From Hymenobacter monticola (GTDB lineage: Bacteria; Bacteroidota; Bacteroidia; Cytophagales; Hymenobacteraceae), in assembly GCF_022811645.1 (NCBI RefSeq), contig NZ_CP094534.1, forward strand, positions 4,464,001 through 4,528,000: a DNA stretch of 64,000 bases, written 5' to 3'. Shown here piece after piece: positions 51,287 through 60,240 of this stretch (position 1 is its first letter; every line of letters starts with the position of its first letter). Made by a program: the position numbers and the translations under genes. The notes below the pieces were generated by a model. It saw only the letters and a list, made by a program, of their open reading frames with translations. It had not been told where the DNA came from and did not search any database.

Positions 51287-52111
51287 CTATTCCACCACGT
51301 CGCTGGCATCCAACTCCGGCAGCGCTGCGCCGCCGGCCATGTGCTGGGCCACGTGCCGCGTGAGGCCCACAAACTCGGCCACGCCCAAGGTCTCGGCCCG
51401 GCGGTCGAAAATGGGGTCCGTAGTAGCTTCGGCGGGCATACCGAAGGGTTTCAGGGCGTTGCGCAGCGTCTTGCGGCGCGTTTGGAACGCCTGCTTCACC
51501 ACCCGGAAAAACAGCTTCTCATCGCAGTCCAGCCGCTCGGTGGTGTTGCGGGTGAGGCGCACCACGGCCGAGTCGACCTTGGGCGGCGGGTTGAATACGT
51601 GCGGCGGCACCGTGAACAAGTACTCAATCTTATAATAAGCCTGCAGCAGCACGCTCAGGATGCCGTAGGTTTTCGAGCCGGGCGGCTCGGCCAGGCGCTC
51701 CGCCACCTCCTTCTGAATCATGCCCACCACCTCGCGCACCTGCTGGCGGTTATTGAGCACGGCAAAGAAAATCTGGCTGCTGATATTGTAGGGAAAGTTG
51801 CCGATAATGGCCAGCGGCTGTTCCGGGAACAGTTCACCGAGGTTCTGCTTGAGAAAATCGGTGGCGAAAATGCGTCCGTCCAGCGCCGGGTAATGCTCCT
51901 TCAGATAGGCCACCGACTCGGTGTCAATTTCGACCACGCTGGTTTGGTAAGCGGGGTTCTCGAGCAGGTACTGAGTGAGCACCCCCATGCCGGGGCCAAT
52001 TTCCAGCACCGTGCGCACGGCGTCGGGCAGCTGCAGGGCGCCCACAATGTTGCGGGCAATGTTGGGGTCGGCCAGGAAGTGCTGGCCCAGGTGTTTTTTG
52101 GGACGTACCAC
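51287..52111 (-). CDS. rsmA: 16S rRNA dimethyladenosine transferase (KsgA/RsmA)
   Basis: A 274-residue SAM enzyme: GQHFLADPNI, the SAM motif EIGPGMGVLT, and NFPYNISS (the catalytic NxPY motif), then FNPPPKVDSAVVRL. It dimethylates two adenines in helix 45 of 16S rRNA late in 30S assembly. An exact promoter box (TACCTTTG, minus strand, 52150-52157) is 38 bases before the ATG. It leads a three-gene leftward operon. Confidence 0.95.
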   Translation of the reverse strand: MVRPKKHLGQHFLADPNIARNIVGALQLPDAVRTVLEIGPGMGVLTQYLLENPAYQTSVVEIDTESVAYLKEHYPALDGRIFATDFLKQNLGELFPEQPLAIIGNFPYNISSQIFFAVLNNRQQVREVVGMIQKEVAERLAEPPGSKTYGILSVLLQAYYKIEYLFTVPPHVFNPPPKVDSAVVRLTRNTTERLDCDEKLFFRVVKQAFQTRRKTLRNALKPFGMPAEATTDPIFDRRAETLGVAEFVGLTRHVAQHMAGGAALPELDASDVVE

Positions 52112-52149
52112 GGAGAAGCGCGCCAGCGGCTAGGGGCGCGGCAGCCCGG

Positions 52150-52157
52150 CAAAGGTA
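52150..52157 (-). promoter_or_regulatory. TAnnTTTG box upstream of ksgA
   Basis: TACCTTTG on the minus strand, 38 bases before the ksgA ATG, matches the consensus; a -33 box is not obvious. Confidence 0.5.
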
Positions 52158-52238
52158 GCAGCCCCGCCCGGCGGGGCCCCATAACCTTCCGCTCCTCATC
52201 GGGCTTTTACACCGCGCCCGCTGTACCTTTCCCCGGCT

Positions 52239-53597
52239 ATGCCTGCCGACGCCAACGCCATTCCCGTCTCGCCCGCCACTGGCCCGCCGCCCGATGCAGC
52301 GGCGCAAAACACGCTGTTTCCGGTTTTGCTAAAGCTGGAAAATAGGCGCGTGCTGCTGGTGGGCGGCGGGCCGGTGGCCCTGGAAAAGCTCGGCTCCATC
52401 CTGCGCCACAGCCCGGCCATGGCCGTGACATTAGTGGCCCCAAATATTCTGCCCGCCCTGCGCGAACTGGCCGCTCAGCACCCCCAAGTGCAGCTGCACC
52501 AACGCCCCTTCCTGGACGCCGACCTCGACGGCCACGACCTCCTGTTCCTGGCCACCAACGACCCGGCCCTGCACCGCTACATCGGCGCGGCGGCAGCGCA
52601 GCGCCGCCTGCTTACGCATGTGGCCGACGAGCCCGATTTGTGCGACTTCCAACTCTCGCCCGTGCCTGCCAAGGGCAACCTGGCAATGGCTGGTGCTGCC
52701 CACCGCGGCCCGGGCTACGAAACACCCGCCACCGCCTACTGGCGGCGGGTAGCCACGGGGGCGCTGGCCACGTTTGCGCTGTTCATTTTCATCAATATCC
52801 TTTCGTACTACGTCACCTGGCAGCAGGCTTGGGACCTGGCCCGCTCGTCGGGCACGTTCTACACGTTTGTAGCCGTAGGCTTTGCCGCGCAGCTCATCGA
52901 CGGCATGCTGGGCATGGGCTACGGCGTGGTGTCGGCCATTAGCCTGATGTCGTTGGGGCTGAGCCCGGTATCGGTGAGCGCCAGCATTCACACGGCCGAA
53001 ATGTTTGCCAGCGGGGCTTCGGGCTACCAGCACTACCGTTTTGGCAACGTCAATAAAAAGCTATTCCGGGTGCTGCTGCTGCCGGGCATCGCGGGCTCCA
53101 TTGGCGGGGCGTATCTGCTCTCGCGCTTCGGCGAGGAGTACGCTAACTGGGTGAAGCCGCTGCTGGCCGCGTACCTGCTTATCCTCGGCCTGCGCATTCT
53201 CAGCAAAGCCCTGCGCCCCCAGCGCGACAAACGGCGCAAAGTGAAAAACGCCGGCTGGCTGGCCGGCGCCGGCGGCTTCCTCGACTCGTTCGGCGGCGGC
53301 GGCTGGGGCCCGCTGGTCACCAGCACCTTAATCACCAACGGCCGCACCCCGCGCTACGTCATCGGCACGGTGAGCCTGGTGGAGTTCTTCGTCACGTTCG
53401 CCAGCGCCTTCACCTTTTTCGCCATGAAGGGCCTTTCGCACTGGCAGATTGTGGCCGGCCTCATCGTGGGTGGCGTGGCGGCCGCACCCATTGCAGCCCG
53501 CCTGGCCGGCCGCATCCCCACCCGCTGGATGTTCGTGGGCGTGGGCCTGATGGTGATACTTTGGAGCCTTTGGGCGCTACGAAAAGTAGTCTTTTAA
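52239..53597 (+). CDS. Fusion: siroheme synthase N-terminal (CysG-type) domain + TSUP sulfite-exporter domain
   Basis: A 452-residue protein. Residues 25-155 match the precorrin-2 dehydrogenase part of siroheme synthase: FPVLLKLENRRVLLVGGGPVA (NAD motif), then LLTHVADEPDLCDF, where the catalytic Asp lies, and KGNLAMAG. From about 170 the protein becomes a TauE/SafE-type (TSUP) transporter with about eight membrane helices and the pair LIDGMLGMGYGVVSA / FLDSFGGGGWGP. TSUP proteins export sulfite or sulfoacetate. Fusion with the siroheme enzyme is consistent with sulfite/nitrite reductase cofactor control, an inference. No frameshift: one open frame. Confidence 0.88.
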   Translation: MPADANAIPVSPATGPPPDAAAQNTLFPVLLKLENRRVLLVGGGPVALEKLGSILRHSPAMAVTLVAPNILPALRELAAQHPQVQLHQRPFLDADLDGHDLLFLATNDPALHRYIGAAAAQRRLLTHVADEPDLCDFQLSPVPAKGNLAMAGAAHRGPGYETPATAYWRRVATGALATFALFIFINILSYYVTWQQAWDLARSSGTFYTFVAVGFAAQLIDGMLGMGYGVVSAISLMSLGLSPVSVSASIHTAEMFASGASGYQHYRFGNVNKKLFRVLLLPGIAGSIGGAYLLSRFGEEYANWVKPLLAAYLLILGLRILSKALRPQRDKRRKVKNAGWLAGAGGFLDSFGGGGWGPLVTSTLITNGRTPRYVIGTVSLVEFFVTFASAFTFFAMKGLSHWQIVAGLIVGGVAAAPIAARLAGRIPTRWMFVGVGLMVILWSLWALRKVVF

Positions 53598-53712
53598 GTC
53601 GAACGGGCGATGCGTTCCAACCCAATCGGGCAAGGCGCCGCGAAACATCCACAACTTTTAACTGCCCCCGGCGGCTACCTTCGCGGTCGTATTACCTCAG
53701 CTTTACCTGTCC

Positions 53713-55170
53713 ATGTCCCTAGCTATTGCTCATGTCGCTGCCTCGCCGGCCCAGTCCACGCAGGTATTTATTCTGCCCCACGGCACCACTGCCCTCCCCG
53801 CTTCGGCCGCCGGCGACCTGCCCGAAGCAGCCGCCCGCTACGTGGAAAAAGCCCTGGCCGACGACCAGAAGCTCGTGCACCTCAACCATTTCAGCCACCA
53901 CCACTATTTCGTGGTATTGGCCGATAAGCCCACCACCGCCCAGGTAGCTGAGCAGCTTCGCCGCGCCGGCCACACCCTGCACGGGCAGTTGAAAACGGAG
54001 AAAGTAGCAGAAGTTTTCATCGAAAACCACAGCGGCACCGCTAACGCTGCCCTGCTCCTCACCGAAGGGCTGGCCCTGAGCGCCTACCAATTTGAAGGTT
54101 ACAAAACCGACGAAAAGTCGCAAAAGCCCGCCACGCTGGCCCGGGTCTACCTGGTGGGTGAAGCCGCAACTGTGGCCGAAATCACCGATTTGGAAGGCTT
54201 GCTGGAAGGCGTTATCCTGGCTCGCGACCTAGTCAACGCCCCGCTCAACAAGCTCAACGCCGTGCAGTTTGCCGAGCGCATGGCCGAAGCCGGCGACAAA
54301 GCCGGGTATACCACCGACATCCTCGACCTGGCCAAAATTGAAGCCCTGCGCATGGGTGGTTTGTTGGCTGTCAACCTCGGTTCGCCCGAGCCGCCCACCT
54401 TCAGCATCCTCGAATACAAGCCCGAAAACGCGCAAAACGAAAAGCCTTACGTCCTCGTCGGCAAAGGCGTGGTGTTCGATACCGGCGGCCTCAGCCTCAA
54501 GCCCACGCCCAACAGCATGGACATGATGAAGTGCGACATGGCCGGCGGCGCGGCCGTAGCCGGCACGCTCTACGCCTTGGCTAAAAACAACGTCCCACTG
54601 CACGTCATCGGCCTCGTGCCCGCCACCGACAACCGCCCCGGCGGCCTCGCCTATGCCCCTGGCGACGTCCTCACCATGCACTCCGGCCTCACTGTAGAGG
54701 TGCGAAATACCGACGCCGAAGGCCGCCTGCTCTTGGCCGACGCCCTAAGTTTCGCCAAACGCTACGAGCCCGAGTTGGTCATCGACCTGGCTACCCTCAC
54801 CGGCGCGGCCGTGCGCGCCCTCGGCACCGAAGCCAGCGCCTCCATGGGCACCGCCGAGCCCGCCACCCTGCAAAAGCTCGCCGAAGCTGGCCACGCCGTG
54901 CATGAGCGCCTCGTGGAGTTTCCGCTTTGGGACGAATACGCCGACCACATCAAGTCCGACATCGCCGACATCAACAATCTCGGCAAGGGCGAAGCCGGCC
55001 ACATCTCGGCCGCCAAGTTCCTGGAGCGCTTCGCCGTCGGCTACCCCTGGATTCACCTCGACATCGCCGGCCCCGCCTACCTCACCGCGCCCGAAAGCTA
55101 CCGCGGCAAAGGCGGTACCGGCGTGGGCGTGCGCCTGCTGTATGAGTTCCTGACCAAGCAGCTGGCTTAA
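53713..55170 (+). CDS. Leucyl aminopeptidase (M17 family)
   Basis: A 485-residue cytosolic aminopeptidase of the M17 family with GKGVVFDTGGLSLKP (residue 250 on; first zinc ligands), the metal-binding KCDMAGG, and the signature NTDAEGRL (332-339). It removes N-terminal residues from peptides, using two metal ions. A promoter-like TACCTTCG (53676-53683) is 30 bases upstream. It is followed by a long inverted repeat and pdxA. Confidence 0.94.
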   Translation: MSLAIAHVAASPAQSTQVFILPHGTTALPASAAGDLPEAAARYVEKALADDQKLVHLNHFSHHHYFVVLADKPTTAQVAEQLRRAGHTLHGQLKTEKVAEVFIENHSGTANAALLLTEGLALSAYQFEGYKTDEKSQKPATLARVYLVGEAATVAEITDLEGLLEGVILARDLVNAPLNKLNAVQFAERMAEAGDKAGYTTDILDLAKIEALRMGGLLAVNLGSPEPPTFSILEYKPENAQNEKPYVLVGKGVVFDTGGLSLKPTPNSMDMMKCDMAGGAAVAGTLYALAKNNVPLHVIGLVPATDNRPGGLAYAPGDVLTMHSGLTVEVRNTDAEGRLLLADALSFAKRYEPELVIDLATLTGAAVRALGTEASASMGTAEPATLQKLAEAGHAVHERLVEFPLWDEYADHIKSDIADINNLGKGEAGHISAAKFLERFAVGYPWIHLDIAGPAYLTAPESYRGKGGTGVGVRLLYEFLTKQLA

Positions 55171-55178
55171 AGAATTGA

Positions 55179-55319
55179 GAACGTCATGCTGAGCGAAGCG
55201 CAGCGGAGTCGAAGCATCTCTACCGCTTCGTTGCCATCAGTTATGATTAGTATTGAGGTAGAGATGCTTCGACTCCGCTGCGCCACCGCTTGATACGCGG
55301 AATGCTCAGCATGACGTTC
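55179..55319. repeat. Intergenic inverted repeat, type 2 (with an insertion in one arm)
   Basis: The arms 55179-55224 and 55257-55319 share GAACGTCATGCTGAGC and, nearer the loop, 27 bases starting GCGCAGCGGAGTCG exactly, but the right arm has an extra 18 bases (about 55285-55302). The loop is AT-rich. This element, with the type-1 repeat, shares the form GTCAT(C/G)CTGAGC at its ends. Confidence 0.78.
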
Positions 55320-55330
55320 CTAACCATAAC

Positions 55331-56365
55331 ATGCCCCAAAACCTCCCTCGCCTCGGCTTCTCGGTGGGCGACCTCGCCGGTATCGGCCCCGAAGTCATCT
55401 ACAAAACGCTGCTTGATGAGCGCCTGCTGAAAATCTGCACGCCGGTCATCTACGGCACGGCCACGGCGCTGTTCGACGACTTCCCCACCCCGGCCGATTC
55501 CGAGCACCTGCAATTTCGCCAGCTGCGCGACGCAGCCGACATTGCCCCCGGCCGCCTCAACGCCGTGACCTGCTGGGACGAGGATTTTGCCCTCGCGCCC
55601 GGGCAGCCCTCTGCCGCCACCGGCGCCGCGGCCCGCGAAAGCCTGCTTTGCGCCGCCCGCGACCTCAAAGCTGGCAAGCTCGATGCCATCGTCACGGCCC
55701 CCATCAGCAAGGACAACACCCAGGCCGACAACTTCCGCTACCCCGGCCACACCGAGTTTCTCACCAGCTTCTTCGCGGCGCCTGAGAGCCTGATGTTTCT
55801 GGTGGACGAGGACGCCGGGTTGCGCATTGCCACCGTCACCGGCCACGTGCCGCTGAAGGACGTGCCGGCCAAGCTCACGGCCGAGCTGTTGCGCACCAAA
55901 ATTAACCTGCTGCTCAAGTCGCTGAAAAATGACTTTGGCATCCTCAAACCGCGCATTGCTGTGCTCGGTCTCAACCCCCACGCCGGCGAAAACGGCCTGC
56001 TGGGCAAGGAAGAAGGCGACTTGGTTTCGCCCGTCATCCAGCAGTTCGTGCAGGACGGGCACATCGTGCTGGGCCCCTTCCCGGCCGACGGCTACTTCGG
56101 CACCCAGCAGTTCCGGCAGTTCGACGCCACGCTGGCGCTTTACCACGACCAGGGCCTGATTCCCTTCAAGCTCATGGCCTTCGAGCGCGGTGTGAACTTC
56201 ACGGCCGGCCTGCCCGTGGTGCGCACCTCGCCCGACCACGGCACCGCTTATGGCATCGCCGGCCAGTACCGGGCCGATGAATCGTCGTTTCGGGCGGCCG
56301 TGTACCTGGCCTGCGACGTTTGGAAACAACGTTGGGAAAATGCACAGCCACGTTCGGCTCGCTAA
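55331..56365 (+). CDS. pdxA: 4-hydroxythreonine-4-phosphate dehydrogenase
   Basis: A 344-residue protein of the PdxA family: LGFSVGDLAGIGPEVI at the start, APISKDN, YPGHTEFL and YHDQGLIPFK with the metal-binding His residues, and RTSPDHGTAYGIAG at the end. It oxidises 4-phosphohydroxy-L-threonine in pyridoxal 5'-phosphate biosynthesis. The usual order and size are kept. The repeat immediately upstream separates it from the aminopeptidase gene. Confidence 0.95.
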   Translation: MPQNLPRLGFSVGDLAGIGPEVIYKTLLDERLLKICTPVIYGTATALFDDFPTPADSEHLQFRQLRDAADIAPGRLNAVTCWDEDFALAPGQPSAATGAAARESLLCAARDLKAGKLDAIVTAPISKDNTQADNFRYPGHTEFLTSFFAAPESLMFLVDEDAGLRIATVTGHVPLKDVPAKLTAELLRTKINLLLKSLKNDFGILKPRIAVLGLNPHAGENGLLGKEEGDLVSPVIQQFVQDGHIVLGPFPADGYFGTQQFRQFDATLALYHDQGLIPFKLMAFERGVNFTAGLPVVRTSPDHGTAYGIAGQYRADESSFRAAVYLACDVWKQRWENAQPRSAR

Positions 56366-56414
56366 CGTTTAAGACGGCTAGTTAAACGCCTTATTGACGA
56401 GAAATCGGCCTCTA

Positions 56415-56448
56415 TTTTTGGCAAAAAGGCGGATTTTCACTACTTTTG
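56415..56448 (+). promoter_or_regulatory. Full Bacteroidota promoter for yceD-rpmF
   Basis: A -33 box TTTTTG (56415-56420), a 20-base spacer and a -7 box TACTTTTG (56441-56448) match the Bacteroidota primary sigma consensus closely. The gene's GTG start lies 21 bases after the -7 box, so the leader is short. Confidence 0.8.
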
Positions 56449-56469
56449 CCCCCTGCTATCCAGCTCCCC

Positions 56470-57003
56470 GTGAAAAAAGAAAGTAAATACGACCTCAATC
56501 TGGCCAAGCTGGCGCTGAAAACGCACCACTTCGAGTTCGAGTTGGGTCCTGATTTTTTTGCCTTGTTTGAGGAGCCGCTGGTGGAGCAAGGCCAATTGCA
56601 CGCCGACGTGGAGCTCATCAAGACCGAGCGTCTGATGACGCTTAACTTTCACATTACCGGCACCGTGCAGCTCACCTGCGACCGCAGCCTCGATGAGTTC
56701 GACCAGCCCCTCGACATTGAGGAGCAGCTTCTGGTGCGCTTTGGCGATGAGAACAAGGAGCTGGACGACAACGTGCTGCAAATCACGCCCGACACCCAGA
56801 CCCTGCCGCTGGCCCAGCACCTCTACGACTACATCGGCCTGGCCCTGCCCATGAAGAAGCTGCACCCGCGCTTCCAGGACGAGGCCGACGACAACCCCGA
56901 CGCCGAAACCAAGCTCATCTTCACGACCCGCAACGAAAACGAGGGCCCCGACGACGACGAGCCGGCCGACCCGCGCTGGGCCGCCCTGCGCAACCTGAAT
57001 TGA
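56470..57003 (+). CDS. yceD: YceD/DUF177 family protein
   Basis: A 177-residue protein of the DUF177 family that is nearly always encoded beside rpmF: EFELGPDFFALFEEPLVEQGQ, LTCDRSLDEFDQPL, DDNVLQI. I start at GTG 56470 (reading MKKESKYDL) because the TTG at 56446 lies inside the -7 promoter box. Its role in bacteria is linked to 23S rRNA or L32 handling; in this taxon it is only inferred. It ends with an acidic tail. Confidence 0.88.
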   Translation: MKKESKYDLNLAKLALKTHHFEFELGPDFFALFEEPLVEQGQLHADVELIKTERLMTLNFHITGTVQLTCDRSLDEFDQPLDIEEQLLVRFGDENKELDDNVLQITPDTQTLPLAQHLYDYIGLALPMKKLHPRFQDEADDNPDAETKLIFTTRNENEGPDDDEPADPRWAALRNLN

Positions 57004-57072
57004 ATCCGTCAGCGCCCCGAGTCGCTCCCCCACTCCTAACTCATAATTCAAAACTCATAATTTACCGAAACC

Positions 57073-57303
57073 ATGGCCCATCCTAAGCGCCGCACCTCTT
57101 CCGCCGTTCGCGATAAGCGTCGTACCCACTACAAGCTGACCCCTAAGGCCGTGACCCTCTGCCCCAACACGGGCGAGCTGCACCTGCGCCACAAGGCCTA
57201 TGTGGTAGACGGCGACCTGTACCACAACGGCCAGCTGGCCATCAAAAACTACACGAAAACCAGCGCTGCACCTGCGGCTGATGCCACTGGCGACGACGAA
57301 TAG
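57073..57303 (+). CDS. rpmF: 50S ribosomal protein L32
   Basis: A 76-residue, basic L32: MAHPKRRTSSAVRDKRRTHY start, then CPNTGELHLRHKAY. It lacks the full set of four zinc-binding Cys residues (only one Cys is present), so it is the zinc-free form. It follows yceD by 69 bases and leads towards plsX, the classic yceD-rpmF-plsX-fabH order. Confidence 0.95.
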   Translation: MAHPKRRTSSAVRDKRRTHYKLTPKAVTLCPNTGELHLRHKAYVVDGDLYHNGQLAIKNYTKTSAAPAADATGDDE

Positions 57304-57418
57304 CGCGTCAGGTTGTTACTTCGCGGTACCACACGGTCCGGCTTCGCTCCTTTTTTAAGCCAGCGGGGCCGGACTTGTGGTTCCTACCCTTTCTCCTGAC
57401 TTCCCAAACACCTCGTTC

Positions 57419-58360
57419 ATGAAAATAGCCCTCGACGCAATGGGCGGCGATTTCGCCCCCCAAGCCGCCGTGGCGGGTGCCCTGCTGGCCGCCGAGCAAC
57501 TGGCGGGCCGGGCCACCATCGTCCTCATTGGCCAGCCCGATGCCGTGCAACCCCTGTTGCAAGCCGCCGGCCCGGCCAGCGCGGCCCTCGAATTTATTCC
57601 CGCGTCGCAGGTCATCGACATGGGCGAGCACCCCGCCAAAGCCTTCCAGCAGAAGCAGGATTCCAGCATTGCCATAGGGTATAAAATGCTATTGGCCGGC
57701 GAAGTCGATGCGTTTTGCTCGGCCGGCAATACCGGCGCCATGCTGGTGGGCGCCATGTTCACGGTGAAGACCGTGCCTGGCGTGATGCGCCCGGCCATTG
57801 CCAATTTCCTGCCCAAGCTCAATAGCGAGTTCGGCATTTTGCTGGACGTGGGCGCCAATGCCGAATGCAAGCCCGAAATGCTGGAGCAATTCGGCGAGTT
57901 GGGCTCGCTCTATGCCCAGTACGTGCTGGGCATTACCCAACCCAAAGTGGGCTTGATGAACCTGGGCGAAGAAGAAGGCAAGGGCACTCCCAACACCCAA
58001 GCTGCCTACCAGCTGCTGAAAGTGAACCCGCACGTGAACTTCGTAGGCAACTTGGAAGGCCGTGACTTGTTCGATGACAAGGCCGACGTTATTGTGTGCG
58101 ACGGCTTTACGGGCAACGTGATTCTGAAAATGGCAGAATCCATCTACGACATCATGAACCACAAAGGCATGATGGACCCGTTTATCGCCAAATTCAACTA
58201 CGAAGCCGTTGGTGGCTCGCCCATTTTGGGCATCAACGACAACGCCATCATCGGGCATGGCAGCAGCACCCCGCTGGCCATCTGCAACATGCTGGTGCAG
58301 GGCTTCCAGATGGCCGATTCCGGTATTGTAGACCAGATTAAAGCCACGTTTAAGTCGTAG
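57419..58360 (+). CDS. plsX: Phosphate acyltransferase PlsX
   Basis: A 313-residue PlsX: MKIALDAMGGDFAP start, GAMLVGAMFTVKTVPGVMRPA, GANAECKPEMLEQF and FTGNVILKMAE. It makes acyl-phosphate from acyl-ACP for glycerophospholipid synthesis at the membrane. Starts at ATG 57419; an in-frame ATG at 57377 is not favoured. It is followed by a terminator before fabH. Confidence 0.95.
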   Translation: MKIALDAMGGDFAPQAAVAGALLAAEQLAGRATIVLIGQPDAVQPLLQAAGPASAALEFIPASQVIDMGEHPAKAFQQKQDSSIAIGYKMLLAGEVDAFCSAGNTGAMLVGAMFTVKTVPGVMRPAIANFLPKLNSEFGILLDVGANAECKPEMLEQFGELGSLYAQYVLGITQPKVGLMNLGEEEGKGTPNTQAAYQLLKVNPHVNFVGNLEGRDLFDDKADVIVCDGFTGNVILKMAESIYDIMNHKGMMDPFIAKFNYEAVGGSPILGINDNAIIGHGSSTPLAICNMLVQGFQMADSGIVDQIKATFKS

Positions 58361-58364
58361 CCGC

Positions 58365-58409
58365 ATCCGGCCGGCACGGAAAATCTCCGGCTCCGGCCGG
58401 ATTTTTTTT
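58365..58409 (+). terminator. Terminator between plsX and fabH
   Basis: ATCCGGCCGG (58365-58374) pairs with CCGGCCGGAT (58393-58402), followed by a run of Ts (58402-58409). It separates the two genes into two transcription units, while fabH has its own -7 box. Confidence 0.85.
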
Positions 58410-58497
58410 AACTGCTGCCCTGCTCATTTTCCGGTGCCTACTGTGTCCGGTCCCGGACCTTTTGCGGCGCTAACGCCCATTTATCGCCCGCCCCGCC

Positions 58498-58505
58498 TAC
58501 TTTTG
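58498..58505 (+). promoter_or_regulatory. TAnnTTTG box 5 bases before fabH
   Basis: TACTTTTG matches the -7 consensus exactly and ends 5 bases before the fabH ATG, implying a leaderless or near-leaderless mRNA. Confidence 0.55.
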
Positions 58506-58510
58506 CCCGT

Positions 58511-59518
58511 ATGAAGATTACTGCTGCCATCACCGGCGTGGGTGCCTACGTGCCCGACTACGTACTGACCAATGCCGAGCTTGAAAAGCTAGTAGACACC
58601 ACCGACGAGTGGATTATGTCGCGCACCGGTATCCGGGAGCGACGCATTCTGAAGGGAACCGACCAGGGTACGTCCGTGATGGGCATCAAAGCGGTGCAGA
58701 ACCTGCTGGACAAAACCGGCACCAACCCCGCCGATATCGAGCTGCTCATCTGCGCCACCGTGACGCCCGATGTGCTGTTTCCGGCTACCGCCAACATCAT
58801 TTCTAACGGTGTGGGCATCACCAATGCCTTCAGCTACGACATGAATGCGGCTTGCTCTAGTTTCCTATACGGGCTGGCGACGGGGGCTCAGTTCATTCAG
58901 GCGGGCACCTACAAAAAGGTCATCGTGGTGGGCGCCGATAAGATGTCGGCCATTGTGGACTACACCGACCGCGCCAATTGCATCCTGTTTGGCGACGGCG
59001 CCGCCGCCGTCCTGCTCGAACCCAGCACCGACGGTTTTGGCATCCTCGACATGGTGCTGCGCACCGACGGCAGCGGCGAGCCCTACCTGCACCAAAAAGC
59101 CGGTGGCAGCCGCCGCCCGCCCTCGCACGAGACCATCGACCGCAAGGAGCACTACATCTACCAGGAAGGCGCCACGGTGTTCAAGTTCGCCGTGAAGAGC
59201 ATGGCCGACGTGGCCGCCCAAGTGATGGAGCGCAACCACCTCGGCAAAGACGACGTGGCCTGGCTGGTGCCCCACCAAGCCAACAAGCGCATCATCGACG
59301 CCACCGCCAACCGCATGGGCGTGGGCCCCGAGAAGGTGATGCTGAACATCGACCGCTACGGCAACACCACCAGCGCCACCATTCCGCTGTGCTTGGCCGA
59401 CTACGAAAGCCAGCTGCGCCGCGGCGACAACCTGGTGCTGGCGGCCTTTGGCGGCGGTTTCACCTGGGGCTCCATCTACCTGAAATGGGCCTACGACGGC
59501 TCCTCAGTGGCTCGCTAG
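58511..59518 (+). CDS. fabH: 3-oxoacyl-ACP synthase III (FabH)
   Basis: A 335-residue condensing enzyme with [15 protein letters not shown], the catalytic Cys115 in NAACSSF, His in PHQANKRI, and Asn in [10 protein letters not shown], the full Cys-His-Asn triad. It starts fatty-acid synthesis by joining acetyl-CoA (or a branched primer) to malonyl-ACP. It is followed by efp, accB and accC. The primer preference cannot be read from the sequence. Confidence 0.95.
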   Translation: MKITAAITGVGAYVPDYVLTNAELEKLVDTTDEWIMSRTGIRERRILKGTDQGTSVMGIKAVQNLLDKTGTNPADIELLICATVTPDVLFPATANIISNGVGITNAFSYDMNAACSSFLYGLATGAQFIQAGTYKKVIVVGADKMSAIVDYTDRANCILFGDGAAAVLLEPSTDGFGILDMVLRTDGSGEPYLHQKAGGSRRPPSHETIDRKEHYIYQEGATVFKFAVKSMADVAAQVMERNHLGKDDVAWLVPHQANKRIIDATANRMGVGPEKVMLNIDRYGNTTSATIPLCLADYESQLRRGDNLVLAAFGGGFTWGSIYLKWAYDGSSVAR

Positions 59519-59653
59519 TAGCGGTTTGCCCTTAGCTTTGTCTTTCCTTAGGATTTCCAGTTGGTTAAGCGTTGACCGCTTTTGACTAACTGCTCATAAA
59601 AACACCCACAAAAAAGCAGATGGCCCTTGGCTATTCGCTAAAAGCTTAACACC

Positions 59654-60217
59654 ATGGCATCAACCGCCGACTTCCGCAACGGGCTCGTTCTTAACTACAA
59701 CAACGAGCTGCACGTCATCACCGAGTTTCAGCACGTGAAGCCCGGCAAGGGCCCCGCCTTTGTGCGCACCAAGATGCGCAACATCAAAACCGGCCGCACC
59801 ATCGACAACACTTTCAACGCCGGCGTGAAGGTGGAAACGGCCCGCGTGGAGCAGCGCCCGCACCAGTTCCTCTACAAGGACGACTACGGCTACACGTTCA
59901 TGAACAAGGACGATTTCGAGCAAGTGGTGCTGCCCGAGGAAATGGTGCCCTTTGCCGACCTGATGAAGGAAGGCCAGGACGTGACCATCCTCATGCACGC
60001 CGAAACCGAGATGCCCCTCACCGCCGAACTGCCCACCACGGTGGACCTCGTGGTGACGTACACCGAGCCCGGCCTGCGCGGCGACACCGCTACCAACACC
60101 CTGAAGCCGGCCACGGTGGAAACCGGCGCCCGCATCCAGGTGCCGCTGTTCATTGACGTGGACACCAAAATCCGCATCAAAACCAGCGACTACAGCTACG
60201 TGGAACGCGTGAAGTAA
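59654..60217 (+). CDS. efp: Elongation factor P
   Basis: A 187-residue EF-P: an N-terminal KOW-like domain ([15 protein letters not shown], where the lysine loop at 32-35 would be the modification site), then two OB-fold domains ending [17 protein letters not shown]. It helps the ribosome make polyproline stretches. The start matches the family. A TAGCTTTG box at 59533-59540 is a possible promoter, though with a long leader. accB follows 23 bases downstream. Confidence 0.95.
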   Translation: MASTADFRNGLVLNYNNELHVITEFQHVKPGKGPAFVRTKMRNIKTGRTIDNTFNAGVKVETARVEQRPHQFLYKDDYGYTFMNKDDFEQVVLPEEMVPFADLMKEGQDVTILMHAETEMPLTAELPTTVDLVVTYTEPGLRGDTATNTLKPATVETGARIQVPLFIDVDTKIRIKTSDYSYVERVK

Positions 60218-60240
60218 TCAAGCGAAAGCTGCTAACCAAG

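Noticed and set aside
56446..56469. TTG start for yceD
   Set aside because: The TTG lies inside the -7 promoter box, so it would not be in the mRNA.
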